Positions 1 to 13,024 of a DNA stretch of 64,000 nt are shown here, in pieces. The notes under the pieces were generated by a model. The model did no database searches and was not told the origin of the DNA. It saw only the letters and a program-made list of their open reading frames with translations. The translations under genes and the position numbers were made by a program. Every line of letters begins with the position of its first letter. The first letter of the stretch is position 1. This DNA is from Glossina fuscipes (taxonomy: Eukaryota > Arthropoda > Insecta > Diptera > Glossinidae). The stretch is from positions 19,092,065 to 19,156,064 of the forward strand of contig NW_023998416.1 of the NCBI RefSeq assembly GCF_014805625.2, written 5' to 3'.

Positions 1-4
1 GTGG

Positions 5-28
5 GTGTGTGTGTGTGTGTGTGTGTGT
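5..28 (+). repeat. (GT)n microsatellite
   Basis: Twelve uninterrupted GT units at the window edge; the 94-codon frame across it is low-complexity. Confidence 0.95.
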
Positions 29-324
29 TTAAAAAAATTTGCAATTTTTCTTTATTTTCTTCTCTTCGGCTCTGCTGCTCTTCTTGTGAATTAGAGTGTA
101 TGGCCCGTTTCCCTATTTTTTCTTTTTGTTTTTTTTTTTTTTTTTTTCTTTTTTTGTTAATGCCGTTGTGTGCCGAGGTTTTCTTTGTCAAACATTTGGT
201 TACATATATTATACAATCTGTGTTGTTTGTTTTGTTCTCTAAGCACATTGTTTTCATACCTCAAGTTTTTGCACTTTGCATATAATGCAAGAAAAATACC
301 TCAACAGTAGTGTGTGAGTAGCTT

Positions 325-361
325 TGCATGCATATATGCATGCATGCATGCATGCATGCAT
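325..361 (+). repeat. (TGCA)n microsatellite
   Basis: Tandem tgca units with one atat interruption. The unit is self-complementary, so the tract can fold as a hairpin. Confidence 0.95.
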
Positions 362-1329
362 CTGTATATGTGTCTATGTTAATATTTAATACATTTACAG
401 GCACGTGTGTTATATACGCCTCGTGTATATTCATAAAGTTTAACCACATCCTTTAGTCAATTCATTCTCTTGTTTTATTATTATTTCTTATGTATGCATA
501 CGTTTTGACAAATAACATGCAACAATAGGACAAAAAACTTTAATCCTTGACATAAAAAACTATAAAACTATTGAATTGAATATTATGTGAAATCTCTAAA
601 CAAACCACCCAAAAAAAAAAAAAAAAAACAACTTTCGCCACGATTCGTTTTATTATTCTCAACACGACTGTGTACAGCGAAGTTTTGTACTTATGACATA
701 CATTTTTTTTTTTTGTGATTCACAATTTTTACCTGTTCTAGTTAAATGAAATACCATAAATCAGTTTACATAAGAGTTTGCAAATTCGGGCGAACTTTTC
801 TTTATAACGTCTAATAAGAAATATTAGAGAAGATTAAGAAAAAAGAAAGTTAGGAAAGGAAATATCTATGTATATAAATATATATGTGTGTATAAACATA
901 TATATTTAAAAAAAAAACATTTTTTTTCTTAGTGACTCGCACAAGAGATTGGCACCAATACGTAATTTTTCCAAAATACGAAGAAAACACTAAACACAAT
1001 AGCAATTTGACGTTTGCTTATGCCTGCAGAATGACATTCCCGCATTGTTGTTCGGAATACCGCTGTTACAGTTATTTGTGTAATAATCTCTTCATAATAC
1101 ATAATACGTACTCTCTCCATTAACCACTTTGTGGTATATAAGCAAGAGCAAGTGCTAAGGTTGTTGCACATGGCATAAAATAGCTGCGGGTATGTAAGAC
1201 AATATTTGCGCCTGCAAAGCTTGTTAGTCTTACAGAGTTGAAAAACTTGCTCATAAATGATTTCTTTATAAGAATATTACAGAAAGAGAATTCAACAAAC
1301 CGAGTCTTCTATGCCCATTTAGAATTGAG

Positions 1330-1538
1330 TGACTTGTGTCGAAAAGTTTTCAAAATTGTAATTTTTCTCGATATCACGATTTATCAAAATAAGGTGTTAT
1401 ATGAGAAATGGCCGAGAAAATGGTTCGATTCGCGGCATTTTCAATAGGGTTCGTCCTTGGGCCAAAACAGTGCCAGTGTACCAAATTTCATCCAAATATC
1501 TGAATAATTTCGGCCTTTAGGCTGAGCAAAAGGAAACA

Positions 1539-1569
<31 letters not shown>

Positions 1570-1725
1570 TAAACAAACTTTGATCGATGCAAAATGCAAA
1601 GATGATTCTGAATCGATCGGTATGATAAAATGTAGGTCTATCCCAAGTTCCTCTGGGTGTTGCACACATCCGCGTGAACTTAGTATACGCTTGTGCCACA
1701 GGTGGTGTAGGGTGTAAATATATAT
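1330..1725 (-). repeat. Dispersed repeat family 1, copy a
   Basis: On the minus strand it carries the family landmarks: the accac/gtggt hairpin at the end (1697-1718), tatactaagttc, then a gtgtgcaacacccagagg block, a (GACA)n microsatellite at 1540-1569, and a segment around 1440-1460 matching 6300-6325. Noncoding. The overlapping open frames of 60-74 codons come from the repeat. Confidence 0.65.
1540..1569 (+). repeat. (GACA)n microsatellite inside repeat family 1
   Basis: About seven perfect gaca units. It lies at the gacagacag position found in many fly dispersed repeats and probably expanded from that seed. Confidence 0.95.
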
Positions 1726-2242
1726 ATACTTTTACGAAATTTAGTTTCGATATGTAATCAAAGCAAGTAAAGTAAACTATTTTTACTGTATTGCTTTGTA
1801 CAAAGAGGGTAAAGAATTATGAATCTATAAAGAAAAGGAAGACGATAAACTATTTCGAAAAGAATTCAGTTGGTTTAAAAAACAGGAAATTTTTAAAAAG
1901 AAAAAAAAAAGGAGGGACAAAAAATAGATGATTTCTAAATAACATTAAAAAACTTTAAAATTTAAGCCCAGTTTGCAGTTTCCAGTTCAGCAGATACTGT
2001 AACCTTGTCGTATTCCGGAAATGTTTTGCTCATATTTTCATTTAGATTTATTAACAAACAAACAAGCAAATCGCTCAAATATCTGGATTGTGCAAATATT
2101 TATTTTAAAAGTTATTGTTTTGTTTATTGAAGAAGTTTTAATATTATTTTAATTTTGCATGTATATCGAATGAAAGGGAATATCGAATACTATCTAAGCT
2201 GAGTAAATAAAAATATCTGTAAACAAAACCTTGTCCATATAC

Positions 2243-2276
<34 letters not shown>

Positions 2277-3760
2277 TCAAACGACTATCGATTATTTAAA
2301 TATTAAATTTAATTCCTATTTTTTTTTTATGTCCACCTGTGCTCGCATGTAAACATATATGTGTTTCGTGTACATATTAAAATAACTGATATTAATTTAA
2401 ATATTTTTTTCATTGTTTTCAAATTGCATTTTTGTTTTATTTATTTATTTATTTTTTAATATAAGCTTATATAGGGTGTCGCAATATTCATGCATGAAAT
2501 AATATTGAATATGAGAGCGTTTTCTTGAAACCATATCTTGTTATTTAGACAGAAAGGATCTGATTATCATGTCACGTTAGCACGTGAGCATTATTAACTC
2601 TTATTGTCTTTCCGTAGGCAAAGATTGAGGTCCGAAATACATACCAAATAGAGATACCTTGTGGAGCTATCTGTTTCTCAGCCATCACTCGTTGATTATC
2701 TGTAAATTGTCGATTAATCAAATCATTAAGCTACAGGTAGCTTAGATGTTAAATAAATTCTCTGGACATCTGATTGGCTTTCCTCCTATCTAAATGAAAA
2801 GTTAAGACATAAAGGACAACATTTTTGATGTGTTGCAAGCACAGTCTACATTCCATACTTCCGCAGTATATAACGCTAGTAATGTCACATTACTATGTGC
2901 CTCTCAGTCTCATAGGCGAATTACGGGAATAATGAAAAACTGATTGCTTTTGTTTGTTTATTTACTCATCCACTCATCAAGCTACGTATACACATAAAAT
3001 GTTATATACAGACTGTATAATTTCTGACTATGGATTACATAAAAAAAAGACAACAAAAGGTAGAAGAAAATGAATTTATTGATGAAAAGTGCTGTATGCA
3101 CTTTCGTTCAGTTTATAGGTTCCACGTAGATTATCAAACGTTATGCTGTGGTATGCAAAGTTCTTCAATGCATTTCTGTTCCATATTACGTCCTATCCGG
3201 GATACGGAATCCCCTTCTGACTTGGGGACTGTGAGGCATATCGTGGTACACATCGTAGTACACCCAAATTTATAAATATATTGTTTTTTTGCCTGGTTTA
3301 AATGTTAATTTGAAGTAAAATATAAAAACATTTTTAGAAATGTAATCTGAAAGTCGAGTTCAAATCAGTCCTAAAGGCTTGCCCCAGTAAGTTAAAGGCT
3401 AATGTAAACTTTAAGTTATTGGATTACGTGCTTCAATTAGAGGATGAAACTATACTTTGTAGTTGTCGAAAAAGTTGGTTGAGTCTTATTGAAGTAAACG
3501 AACATATCGATGCGGCAGCGAATCATTTTTCCATCTTATTAAGTTCTAACTCACACCTAATTCAATATCGATATTAAAAAGCTTTCATTGAACTTTAAAC
3601 ACATTTGGCTTTGAGAACAGGACACGACAAATTGAGTGTATCAGTTCTACGCTATATATATGGAGGACCTCAAGTTGTTTGCAAATGGAAGAGTTGGGCG
3701 TGATAATAAATGATTAATAATAAGTTTTAGCCAGAGAAATAATTAGCACTGGCCTCACAC
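1726..3760. other. AT-rich noncoding stretch
   Basis: Oligo-A/T runs and one (TA)n tract. The 81-codon frame at 3030-3275 shows no domain or splice support. No gene seen. Confidence 0.6.
2238..2276 (+). repeat. (TA)n microsatellite
   Basis: Alternating ta with two c interruptions, ending in a pure run of about 12 units. Confidence 0.9.
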
Positions 3761-3784
3761 CACCTAAGGGCTACGATTTCACTG

Positions 3785-3868
3785 AAAATTCTACAGCACT
3801 TGAGATTCGAATCCGCAACCATTCAGTTATTAGTCGAGACGCTTTGCCTACTCGGCCACTTAGGCGGG
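3785..3868 (-). repeat. tRNA-like sequence with Pol III A and B boxes (SINE head or tRNA relic)
   Basis: Read on the minus strand, tggccgagtagg (3858-3847) fits a tRNA A box with a foldable D arm, and ggattcgaatc (3814-3804) fits the B box. The spacing of about 44 bases suits a tRNA, and the A-box region resembles Ser/Leu tRNAs. The T stem does not pair and there is no proper acceptor stem at tRNA distance, so it is not a working tRNA. An oligo-A/T run lies at 3882-3900. A tRNA-derived SINE or decayed tRNA is likeliest. Confidence 0.45.
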
Positions 3869-4484
3869 AAATAGATAATATTAAAAAAAAAAAAAAAAAA
3901 CTATATATAACCAAAGAAAAATGTGGGGAAAATATTGCCTCAATCAGTTTTGTGTGACTATACATAAAAGGAAAGTTCTTACACGTTAACGTAAACGATT
4001 TTGGTGTTTTTCTCCAATTTCAGTGGACGTTCAAGGGATTACATGGATTTGAAGAAAAATCATATTTTCTGTCTTCTTCTTTTTTTTTTTTTTTTAACCA
4101 GCAAAAGGGTTATTTTTTCGATTTTTTAAGCAGATAAAAGGACTATACTCCTACACTATATTGCTGAAGTAAGTAAAACTTTCATCTATAAAATTTTGAA
4201 AACACGCCCGTTGAAATCTGGTTTTCAAGGGCACAATGTTCTCGCGGTAGACACAATAACTCAAAGCAGTACTATCTGAAGTCAAAAAATTGAATACTCT
4301 CTGTTGGTAGGTGAATACAATCCGTGCACGATAACCAAGTAAAATAAGTTGTAGTCAAGAAATGATGTCGTTCAATCACTAGCCAATTATGTTAAGAGGA
4401 AATGCGTAACATTTCAGTATAACTGGTGCGTACCTGACTGACTTAAAAAATACTATTTGGAAAAAAGGCAAATCAAGTTTGAAG

Positions 4485-4560
4485 TAGCGGTAGCAAGAGT
4501 AGCAATTGTAGCAGCAATACTAGTAGCAGTAGTAGCCCTAGTACTAAGTAGTGTTGCTTG
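4485..4560 (+). repeat. Imperfect AGT/AGC trinucleotide tract
   Basis: Many agt, agc and gta triplets (tagcagtagtagccctagta) without a perfect run: a decayed trinucleotide repeat. Confidence 0.7.
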
Positions 4561-5078
4561 TAGTAAATGAAGTAGTACTCCCTTCTCCTAGAGTTTTACT
4601 CCGATCAGTTTGAGAATTTGTGATAAATTGTTTGGCTTTTTCTAGATAAAAAAAATGGAATTTTTTTTTTTAAATTTCAAATTTAAGACACTCGAGCTGC
4701 ATTTATTTATATGCCGAGGCAATTAAAAAGTATTTGAATCCCTCCGCGGATATATCAATGAGAATAAAAGAACTAAATTCATCTTCAAGCCTGTTGAAGT
4801 CACGCGTCCATATCACTTTTCTAGGCAGCTCTATTTTCATCCCTTTTCCTCAATGGAAGAATACATAAACGCTATTTGAACGCGTATTGTATTTGGTACA
4901 GATATTAACCTACGGAAAACTACACGCTTCATGGACTGGCAGGTGTTGTAATTGTTGAATAATTAAAGTGCAACGACACCTATTAAAAATTAATCAAATA
5001 TTATGGCTGCGTGCAGTGCATGGATATGGCCAGCGATCCATTCACGCAAAGATTTTTCTTAATATTTGTATATATTTC

Positions 5079-5102
5079 TTTCTCTCTCTTTCTCTCTCTC
5101 TC
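5079..5102 (+). repeat. (TC)n microsatellite
   Basis: A tc-rich tract (tctctctctttctctctctc) with further pyrimidine runs to 5118. It explains the Ser/Leu-rich frame starting at 5066. Confidence 0.85.
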
Positions 5103-6084
5103 TGCCTCTATCTCTCTCACTGAATGTCATTTTAAATTATTTGCCTTATACGGCAGTGCGGTTGCTTAAGCTTTGCAGTTTACAAAATTGTATTTTATTA
5201 AAAACCGCACAGCTCGACACAAATGAAATGAATTCTTTCCAACATAAATAGCACATTTGCTAACAAAACCGCATACAATCGTGAAATTAACAAACCGCAT
5301 GCATGCGTTTTCAGGCGCAAATTGCATTGAAATGTATTTCGAGGCCACATTAACGCTTTTTCGGGTCTCTTCAAGTGTTTGCGAAATAATTTGGGAAAGA
5401 GCAAAAGTTTCCCATAAGCATCTTTAGAAGCCCGCATATCTTCTCTTTGCTGCTTGTCTTTCTCAAAAATGCCTTCACATTAAATCGAAAGACGCAGACA
5501 ATTGCGTAAGTCATGCTTATACATCACTTTCAAAAGTCATGAAGAGTTAAGTTGCCCTTCCAAGTAAATTTCAATAATCAATCATTAGTTTCTCTTTCTC
5601 ATCATAATGAAGAAGCATTTAATAAGTGATAGCCTTTGAAAATTGGTACGTTGCACTCAGTGACGACCCTGATTCATTCGCTATAATTTATTATAGTTAT
5701 TACGAATTTATTGCAATTAATTATTTTAAGCAAATTTTAGTTCGCTCTGTAGAGAGACACAAGTGCACGCAGGAGCAACGAGAAGTATGTGACGAAAATG
5801 GCAAAGTTTCATTTCTTAAGGAACGTTTCGGTGTTCGACGGTGCATCTTTCGGTATTAAATGCAAACGTAAACTTGGCTTTTTCTGAAAAGTTCGTTATT
5901 CTTAGCTCATGTGTAGAAAATTTTTTATTTATTTCGTATGTTCTACGTCCTTGGTATTGTAACTACAGTATATTAAGTCTGTCTACGAGTCTAGATAGGA
6001 TCGTCTCTCATGCTTTTTGTTTGCTTTAGACAACCACTATGTACATATATATATAAAAATTTATTGGATGGCATCGTTTTACGA

Positions 6085-6897
6085 TCACTTATACCCTAAT
6101 ACCCTTACATTTATACGCTAAACTACTTGTGGTACAGGGTATATTAAGTTAAGTGTAGTCGTATGTAACACGCAGAAGGGCTTAAGATAGTCCCACCTTT
6201 TATTATGCCTGATGTCTGTCCATGTACATTTGTGTTCACGCTGCAGATCGTAAATTTTTGAGATATTTTGCTGAAATTTGGCTCAGTGACGTGTTGTGCC
6301 CCAAAGACGAGCGCTATTGAGAATGTTAGTGTCGGTCCACTTTTTCTACTACTCTAATTTTTCGGCAGAAGTACCTAAGTAGTAGTATCTCGGCATTCTA
6401 AATTGGTTCAAAAACTTTGGACAGATCGTGGCAATTTTTGGACGCACTCTCATATGACGAAAACTGAAGTTCATACGACAAAAACGCATAATTTTCAATG
6501 CTCCATGATGAAAATTTAACATAAAAATATCCAGTGTACCAAATTTGGACCATCTCCACCTTTTTTTGATCCTAACCAAATAAGGATAATCACGAAAATT
6601 GATCCTTTGTAGAGCAGAAAAATCTAAGTTTTAATATGTGGTAAAGGGAAATATTATAGTAATTTCACACAAAAATAGACCAAAGAAAATTCGGACCATC
6701 TACGCCTCATAGTGGATCCTGCCCTATGTAAGGATTATACTTGTTCCACATTAGGTTGCGTTTTGGGCCTGTTCCCCTGCTGCTTCTTCACACCTGTTCC
6801 ATAATAAAAATAAGAATTGTGTGAGACAGGGTGGTGGACGGCATCTAAAGGTCTTGCTTTGCCCGACTTTAATGTTCTTACTTGTTTTAAAATATCT
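6085..6897 (+). repeat. Dispersed repeat family 1, copy b (near full length)
   Basis: It begins with tacccttac...actacttgtggtacagggtata, a hairpin-like motif, then cgtatgtaacacgcagaagg, ctcagtgacgtgttgtg and gacgagcgctattgagaatg, and ends ggcatctaaaggtcttgc...ttcttacttgtttt. The same ordered blocks occur at 35085-35935, and in reverse at 38935-39925. No coding capacity is seen, so it appears non-autonomous. Confidence 0.8.
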
Positions 6898-9800
6898 TCG
6901 TATTAAAAACAATATATTTTTAAACTATCTTTATACAAAAACAAAAGATTTCAATCTCGAATTCAATTTCGAATAAAGTCTTTTTTCGAGTGTTTTTATG
7001 CGATCTTTTCCTTTTATTCGATTTGGTTCATGCGATTTTAATTTTTTTGTTTGTGGGATGTGTTTTGTAGCAGCTTTTTTTGTACGGTACATAAGTAGGA
7101 AGCAAACAATGTGAACAGTTTTCGAAACTGACATCTCTGTTTCAGAGGGCTCTGACATATCTTCCAGGAGAGGCTTTTTCATCCGATTTCTATTTATCGA
7201 ATACAATTAATTTTATATTATTTGCTATGAAAAATTGCTTATTATAAAGTTGTAGAGTTTTTTTTTTGCGGTTTTCTTTCCGCGATCTCTAGCTACCGCA
7301 CAAAATCAGACTTAACTGCAATTCCCGACAAAGGACTGTAGAAATATAACATTTTGGCAGACGAAATGAAAGCGCGAAATTTGAATGGAATGAAAACACT
7401 TTGCATACACCATCCTACAAAAGCTCATTTAGTCTTCATGTAGAGAATTCAAGAAGAATTCACTTGATAATGAAAATTTATCCAAAATAATGATATGATA
7501 GACATATTTTTTATACTAAGCTTGGACAACATTAGTATATTTTCCATCACCTTCAATAAAAAATAAGCCCTTATACGTGATGAAAAATGATTTGATTTAT
7601 AAACACAATGTGTTCTTGGATCTCCTTCCTAGTAAAATTAAACTTTTATAGCGCAACAAGGAGTAACTTTTAGTATGTTCTAATAAAAGTGTACCCACAT
7701 GTAACATAGACACTAACTACTAGCTACTACTATACATGTATAGTAATGAACTTTTACTATGTCGGCCGATTGTTAAGCCTTTTGAGGGCAAAAAATTCAA
7801 GTTTTGATAGTTTATTTAGGAATGGTTACCCACTTCTCATTGGGTAGTAATTACTAATTGATTTTCAACGGCCGCTTTTAACTAGGTCCGGTCAAGGATC
7901 AAAGAAATAACCACGAGATTACCCAGATTAAAATTTTCAAGCCATAGGGAGCCTGAAGACAGCTTAACCGAACGGTATGTGATATACCGATATCCGGGTC
8001 CGCCGTCACACCGAGTAACTTATCTGATGGCGTTGTAGGAGTAATTTCAAAGTAGAAAAACCACCTTTTACAATAGTGTAAGCCGCTTAATGGTTGTCCT
8101 GGCTAAACGGTCTTAATATGTTATCTATGAATATATTTTGGGGAATGCATGTTACCGTTGAAGAGTCACAACGCAAATGTAAATAGAACGCTTCTCTTTG
8201 TTAAAGGCATTTGGAGATCTTTGCTAAATTTTTATTTAATTTGCGTAGGCCCTATTGAGAACGGTATGTAGGGTACGGTTAAATCCTTATTTAACCCTAC
8301 TGTGTTTACGAAGTAAACGTGAAACGCATTCACACGTATATTCGAACGCTTTCCTGAGTACGTTTGTAGTACATGTGTCTGCCTGCGAGCACCTTTCTAA
8401 CCTCATCCATGCACATACATGAGCTTTTTGCGGTTAGAAGTGCTCGTGCATTCATCATCAAAGCCATTTACTGGGAATATAACGAAACTTGACAGAAAAA
8501 TATGTGGTAAACGTGTACGAACGTGCTGCCGTTTAATGTCAACTAAAAACAAATGAAGCATTTGCACATCTTTAATGGTGTGCTATAGTGATCTGCCCTA
8601 ATTATATACCGTGGATCGATAATTTGAACGATGCGGAAATGCAGACGAGTGTTGCGTGCTTTTGGCCATAAATTTTTGTACAAAACGTAAAAGCGTGATA
8701 CATTTTTTGACCTCATTTTTCTCTTCTCCCTCATTTTCCTTCCTTCTCCCGTACGGGATAGACAGACCCTGCTTCTATGTGTACATATGCATAGTCAGTA
8801 ATAAGCTTATTTTTTGAAAATGTTGCCCGACTGTTTCCAATTGATTTAACAATTTTTTGGTATATCATATTTACTAAAATTACATAAAACGGCAACAACA
8901 GCAACAACAATAACAGCAATGGTTGCGCGTAAACATTATAAAATTCATTTATTTGTGTAACCATTTTGCGTGATTGGTTTCATCGGAAATTGCTTAGTGT
9001 AAATATGTTGCATATGTTACGTACGTATTGCATATGTTTCATGCGATTTGCTATTTGCAAAATGTCGTAAAATTACAAAAACATATTTCACATATTTTAC
9101 ACATTTCACACACTGATAAACAAACATGTTCAGTTGTATTGGCATTCAGATGGTCTACCGGACCATGACGCGGTTTACATATGCTTTAGTAGCAAATTTT
9201 TATTTTTTTTTTTTTTTTTGCATTTTTTAACATTTTTCTATTTTTAGGTTACGTAATTTTACGGAAGTAATTGCTCGGAAAGGTGTGTGACACACATTAG
9301 GACAATGGATAGACAGATTTAAATGATTTTTAAATAAATGTTTTACTCTTTTAGATCTAATATAACAAACTGTTTGACAAAAACTTTTAATTAATTCCTA
9401 TAATGCCGTGACACCTCTAATAACTTGACATGGATACCGCAAGCTCGACATATTGTGGCTATTCGTTGGTAAATTCGAAGGAAAATTAAAAAAACAAAAA
9501 CGGCAGAATATCCTAATACCAGAGGTTAAAGCAATAAAAGGGAAACTGCCTTAAAGGCATCGCACTAAAACTAGCTCAGACGAAAATATTTTTAAAATAA
9601 ATCAAAGTTTATTATGAGTAAGAGTGGACTTGATTACCAATAATCCATCGCTTTAATCGGAAAAAGCCCATCAAACTTTTATACGACTTCAGAACACTGC
9701 AGTCAATGTCATCGCGCCACCACGTACTTCCCTTTGCAAAAAAAACATAAGAGAATATTAACAGCCACACTATTATATATTTCAAGAGCTTGCGTCTAAC

Positions 9801-10242
9801 TTTAGTTCAAGTTATTGTAATCATTAATTTACGATATTCTAAAGGTGTCGTATGTTTTTCCTATTCATCGATTCGTGGTTAAATTTGCACGAGAAATAAT
9901 CAAACCTCAAGTATAGCACACACCAGGTTACAATTTTTTCCAAATAATATTCAATGCATATCTTCTTTTCAAAGAAGATTTCCTGACTGTCAATAAGCTA
10001 AACACTAATGGACAAAGTAATTCAGCAAAATCACAGGCACTTAAGGAGGTGAAGATGATCGAAATTGTTTTCACTTCATGGATGCTTTTTGCACCGCTAA
10101 AGAAGCGGAGAATTTGCATATGTATCGCTCACTAGACGGTTTGCGAAGTCGCAATTTAATTCGACTTCATGCCCCTGTTAGGCGGATAGGCGACCCTAAC
10201 AATCTAACAGCTTAATAGGAATGCGGTTTTTGACGAATTTTC
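6898..10242. other. Noncoding stretch, no gene seen
   Basis: A segment near 7850-8100 is more GC-rich (ccgatatccgggtccgccgt) and may be an unrecognised repeat. The rest is AT-rich with a CAA-type tract near 8893-8922. Confidence 0.5.
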
Positions 10243-10416
10243 CTGGATGGTAGGAGACAGGAAGTTGTTAAACATATCTTTAAGGAGAAAATTGAACAGA
10301 AAAATAAATTAAGACATGGCAACATCGGGGCTATTCCCACGAGGCAATATCGATTGGGGATGGTATCTGCGGCCCAGTCGTACATTATAAAGGAGGAGTG
10401 TACACAGTCGTTTTAA
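10243..10416 (+). other. Protein-like open segment, unidentified
   Basis: A frame of 57 codons from ctggatggtagg reads LDGRRQEVVKHIFKEKIEQK, then NIGAIPTRQYRLGM and SYIIKEECTQSF to TAA. Amino-acid composition looks protein-like against the AT-rich background. There is no ATG, splice support or recognised motif. It could be a transposon relic. Confidence 0.2.
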
Positions 10417-10639
10417 ACCTGTTGTCTTGCTTGCCTTATGATAAAGAAGCATTAAAACTCAAGAAAAAAAAAAAGTTCACTTTGTGTAGACACGACCGAT
10501 TGATTCTATTTTTGGACCAAGCGAGTAAAGTGTCTCGTTAAGTACATGTGGAAAGTTTTAGAGATCTAACTTTAATAATTTTCGAATAACGAGCAAAAAT
10601 CAAAACATTTTTATTAGCAAAAACTGAATTGCGTTCAGT

Positions 10640-10980
10640 TTACGCTCTACTGGGCGTTTCTGCTCTGATCAATTTGACCTATTTTCAATACTAACCTACA
10701 AAATACTGCGTTCTGCCAAATTTGAAGTCGATATTTACATTTTTCCGACCAGGAGAATGCCAACAACCCAAACCGCACAGACACACAGCCACACAGCCAC
10801 CCAAATATTCCGACGGACAGACGTGGCTAAATCAATTCAGGGTTCCACGCTAATCAAAAATATATAAACTTTCCAGGGTCTCTGAAGGTTCCTTTTAGGT
10901 AATACATATATTATGGAAAAAAAAAGAAAAACAAAACGAGTATACCCCCAACTTACGGTGATGGGTATAAAGACTATTCA
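10640..10980 (+). repeat. Dispersed repeat family 2, copy a
   Basis: Landmarks are ggagaatgccaacaaccc-like sequence, gacggacagacgtggctaaa, tatataaactttccagggtc, tctgaaggttcc and a terminal tatacc...ggtgatgggtata inverted motif. The same ordered blocks occur reverse-complemented at 26305-26490. This resembles the noncoding tatacccN repeats common in fly genomes. Confidence 0.7.
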
Positions 10981-11909
10981 ATCTACATTTCTATAGCTCT
11001 ATAGTAGAAGTACATATGACTTTTTGAAAATATCTACTTCTGTGAAAGCGGCGTGTGTTTGAGCGAAAAAAGTTCAATTTTCAACCAAAAAAAGCATTTT
11101 TTTATTAAGAAAAAATTTCCAAATTAACTTATCACGAAAATATGGTGTATTTTACTTCAGAATGTCGTTTTGTAGGAGTTATTCCCCTAGTTAAGATTCA
11201 TGTTTCAAGAAAAACGCATTTGGAAGTTCAAGCGCACCCTATACTGTCATACAGTTATGTTTGAGAAATCAAATTTTTTTCACCATTTAAAATTTCGCCA
11301 TGCCACCAAATGTCCGTTTATGCGATTCTTGACTATTAAAGTGATGTTTCAAAACGAAATGATATTTTTGAAGATTTACAGTGGTATGTCCTTTACTGAA
11401 CACAGTAAACAGTATTAGTGGTGTTTTTGTCATTTGCTCTCTACAACTTGGATAAAGAATTTGATGGGAACGCCATAGAAGGAGTTTATATGACTTGCCC
11501 TAACTTTCGCAAAATATATGATTTCTCTATTAATTTCAAAATTAAATTAATTAGAAATGCACTGGATAAGCTTAGTTTTTCTTTAGTTTAAATATTCATT
11601 GCTTTTTCCATGGAAATATTTCTTTAATCCTGTGTTCTGTTCCAAAAATTGTGCTACAAATTTCCTTTTTTCGTCCGTTCCTTTTTCTACAATAACACAC
11701 GTTTCTGTTTGTCGTTGCCATGATTGCTTTTATCCATAAAGCATGGCATCATTTGCAAATTCTCGGTAAGTTGCGTAGCATTTTCGCAGTAATTTGTAGA
11801 ATTGTTTTGAGTTGTGTAACTGACCCTAAACTAAGGGCCGTTTCTAATAACAATTTAATTGGAAATTACAGTGAAGAGAAAACCTATATCTACGACTTTT
11901 AATGATAGT

Positions 11910-12330
11910 CGGCCCAGAAAAAGTCAGCAAGACTTTGGAAGTAGAATGCAGAGCAACATCAAGCACAAGAACATAAACTATTGGAACTACTAAGGAGCGA
12001 CATACGGCTCGTAACTGGGTTTTGCCCGAGCCATAATTGCCTCAGGTATTGGTTCAAAAATATAAGCATTTCGGATAACGACTCATGCAGACTTTGCAAA
12101 GGTGCGATAAAAACGTCCCATCATATACTCTGCGAATATCCGGCCATCTACACAATCAGACACCACCTGTTTGGCCAACATTTCATAGCAGTCGATAGTG
12201 CTCCGAACCAAATCAGATGACGGAATTCATTAGAATCCTATAGCTGTTGGGCCAGTACTAGGGCCATGAGCACGTATAATACGTCTTTTACATTGTACGT
12301 GGGTACAGGCTGCCCACATTACTACATTTA
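11910..12330 (+). mobile_element. LINE C-terminal (Cys/His) fragment
   Basis: The plus frame from 11981 reads LLRSDIRLVTGFCPSHNCL, then CRLCKGAIKTSHHILCEYPA. Many Jockey/R1-type LINE ORF2 proteins end with this arrangement (LLTGH-x-x-LN, then C-x-x-C-x-x-x-x-ET-x-x-H-x-L-x-x-CP). A residual tail (EFIRIL) follows about 12224. Upstream of 11910 nothing recognisable remains, so it is a 3' fragment. Confidence 0.68.
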
Positions 12331-12799
12331 CTACATGCGATTAGAACCGAACTGATGCTCGAATACAACTGAAAAATATCTACCCTTTACCTATCAGCTG
12401 GCTAAACAGCTGATAAAACCAATCGTGTGGTTGACAAAACGAAGCAAGAAAAATTTTCAGAATTTATATGTGGGGAAAATCATTTTATATATAAATATAA
12501 AAGATAGATAGACCAACGTCGAATCCGCAGATACGTTATACAAATGCTCTAAGTACTTAATAATCTTTTTAGTAACGTGTTTCCGTGCATTTTCCACGTA
12601 ATAGTTTTATGTCAAGTCAATCTAAACAAACTGTATGGGAGTGAAAAGCAATTAGTTTAAATTCTAGTTAAGAATTCCGGTTAAATAATTGGTTTGTCAA
12701 AAGATATTCAGTTTAACTGAACATGTTGAAAACGGTCATAAGAGTTTTGTACAGAGAGCGGCAACAGCGGCAACTACAATTATGGTATCATAATTTCGT
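12331..12799. other. Noncoding stretch after the LINE fragment
   Basis: Some of it may be residual LINE 3' UTR. Nothing else is recognised. Confidence 0.45.
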
Positions 12800-13024
12800 A
12801 GACACTCTTTGATATTGCTATACATTATCAACAAATTGTTAGACTCAACTAATTTTAAAAGAATTTTAAATGAGTCTCAGCCGGCAGACATCGCAAAGTT
12901 AGTTGGAAGTGCAGAAACTCTTCTTTCTGAAAATTACATGGTTGTGAAGGCAATGATTACTTTTGTATCTAATTTGCTCTTTATTTCTCTGTTCAAATTT
13001 ACACATTTTGCACTACATATGTAA
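12800..13024 (+). other. Protein-like open frame, unidentified
   Basis: The frame reads NKLLDSTNFKRILNESQPAD, then IAKLVGSAETLLSENYMVV, before becoming hydrophobic and stopping at 13024. The first half has plausible helical composition. The nominal start is TTG and no splice signals or homologous domain are recognised. A relic or chance frame are both possible. Confidence 0.2.

Larger units (their letters stand above)
3869..6084. other. AT-rich noncoding stretch
   Basis: It holds the imperfect AGT tract and the TC microsatellite. Short frames of 60-79 codons are not protein-like. Confidence 0.6.

Noticed and set aside
1..285. 94-codon plus-strand open frame at the window edge
   Set aside because: It is made of a GT microsatellite and poly-T, encoding Cys/Val and Phe runs. 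No domain and no start context.
3785..3868. Functional tRNA-Ser or tRNA-Leu gene
   Set aside because: A and B boxes are present, but the T stem does not pair and no acceptor stem forms at tRNA length.
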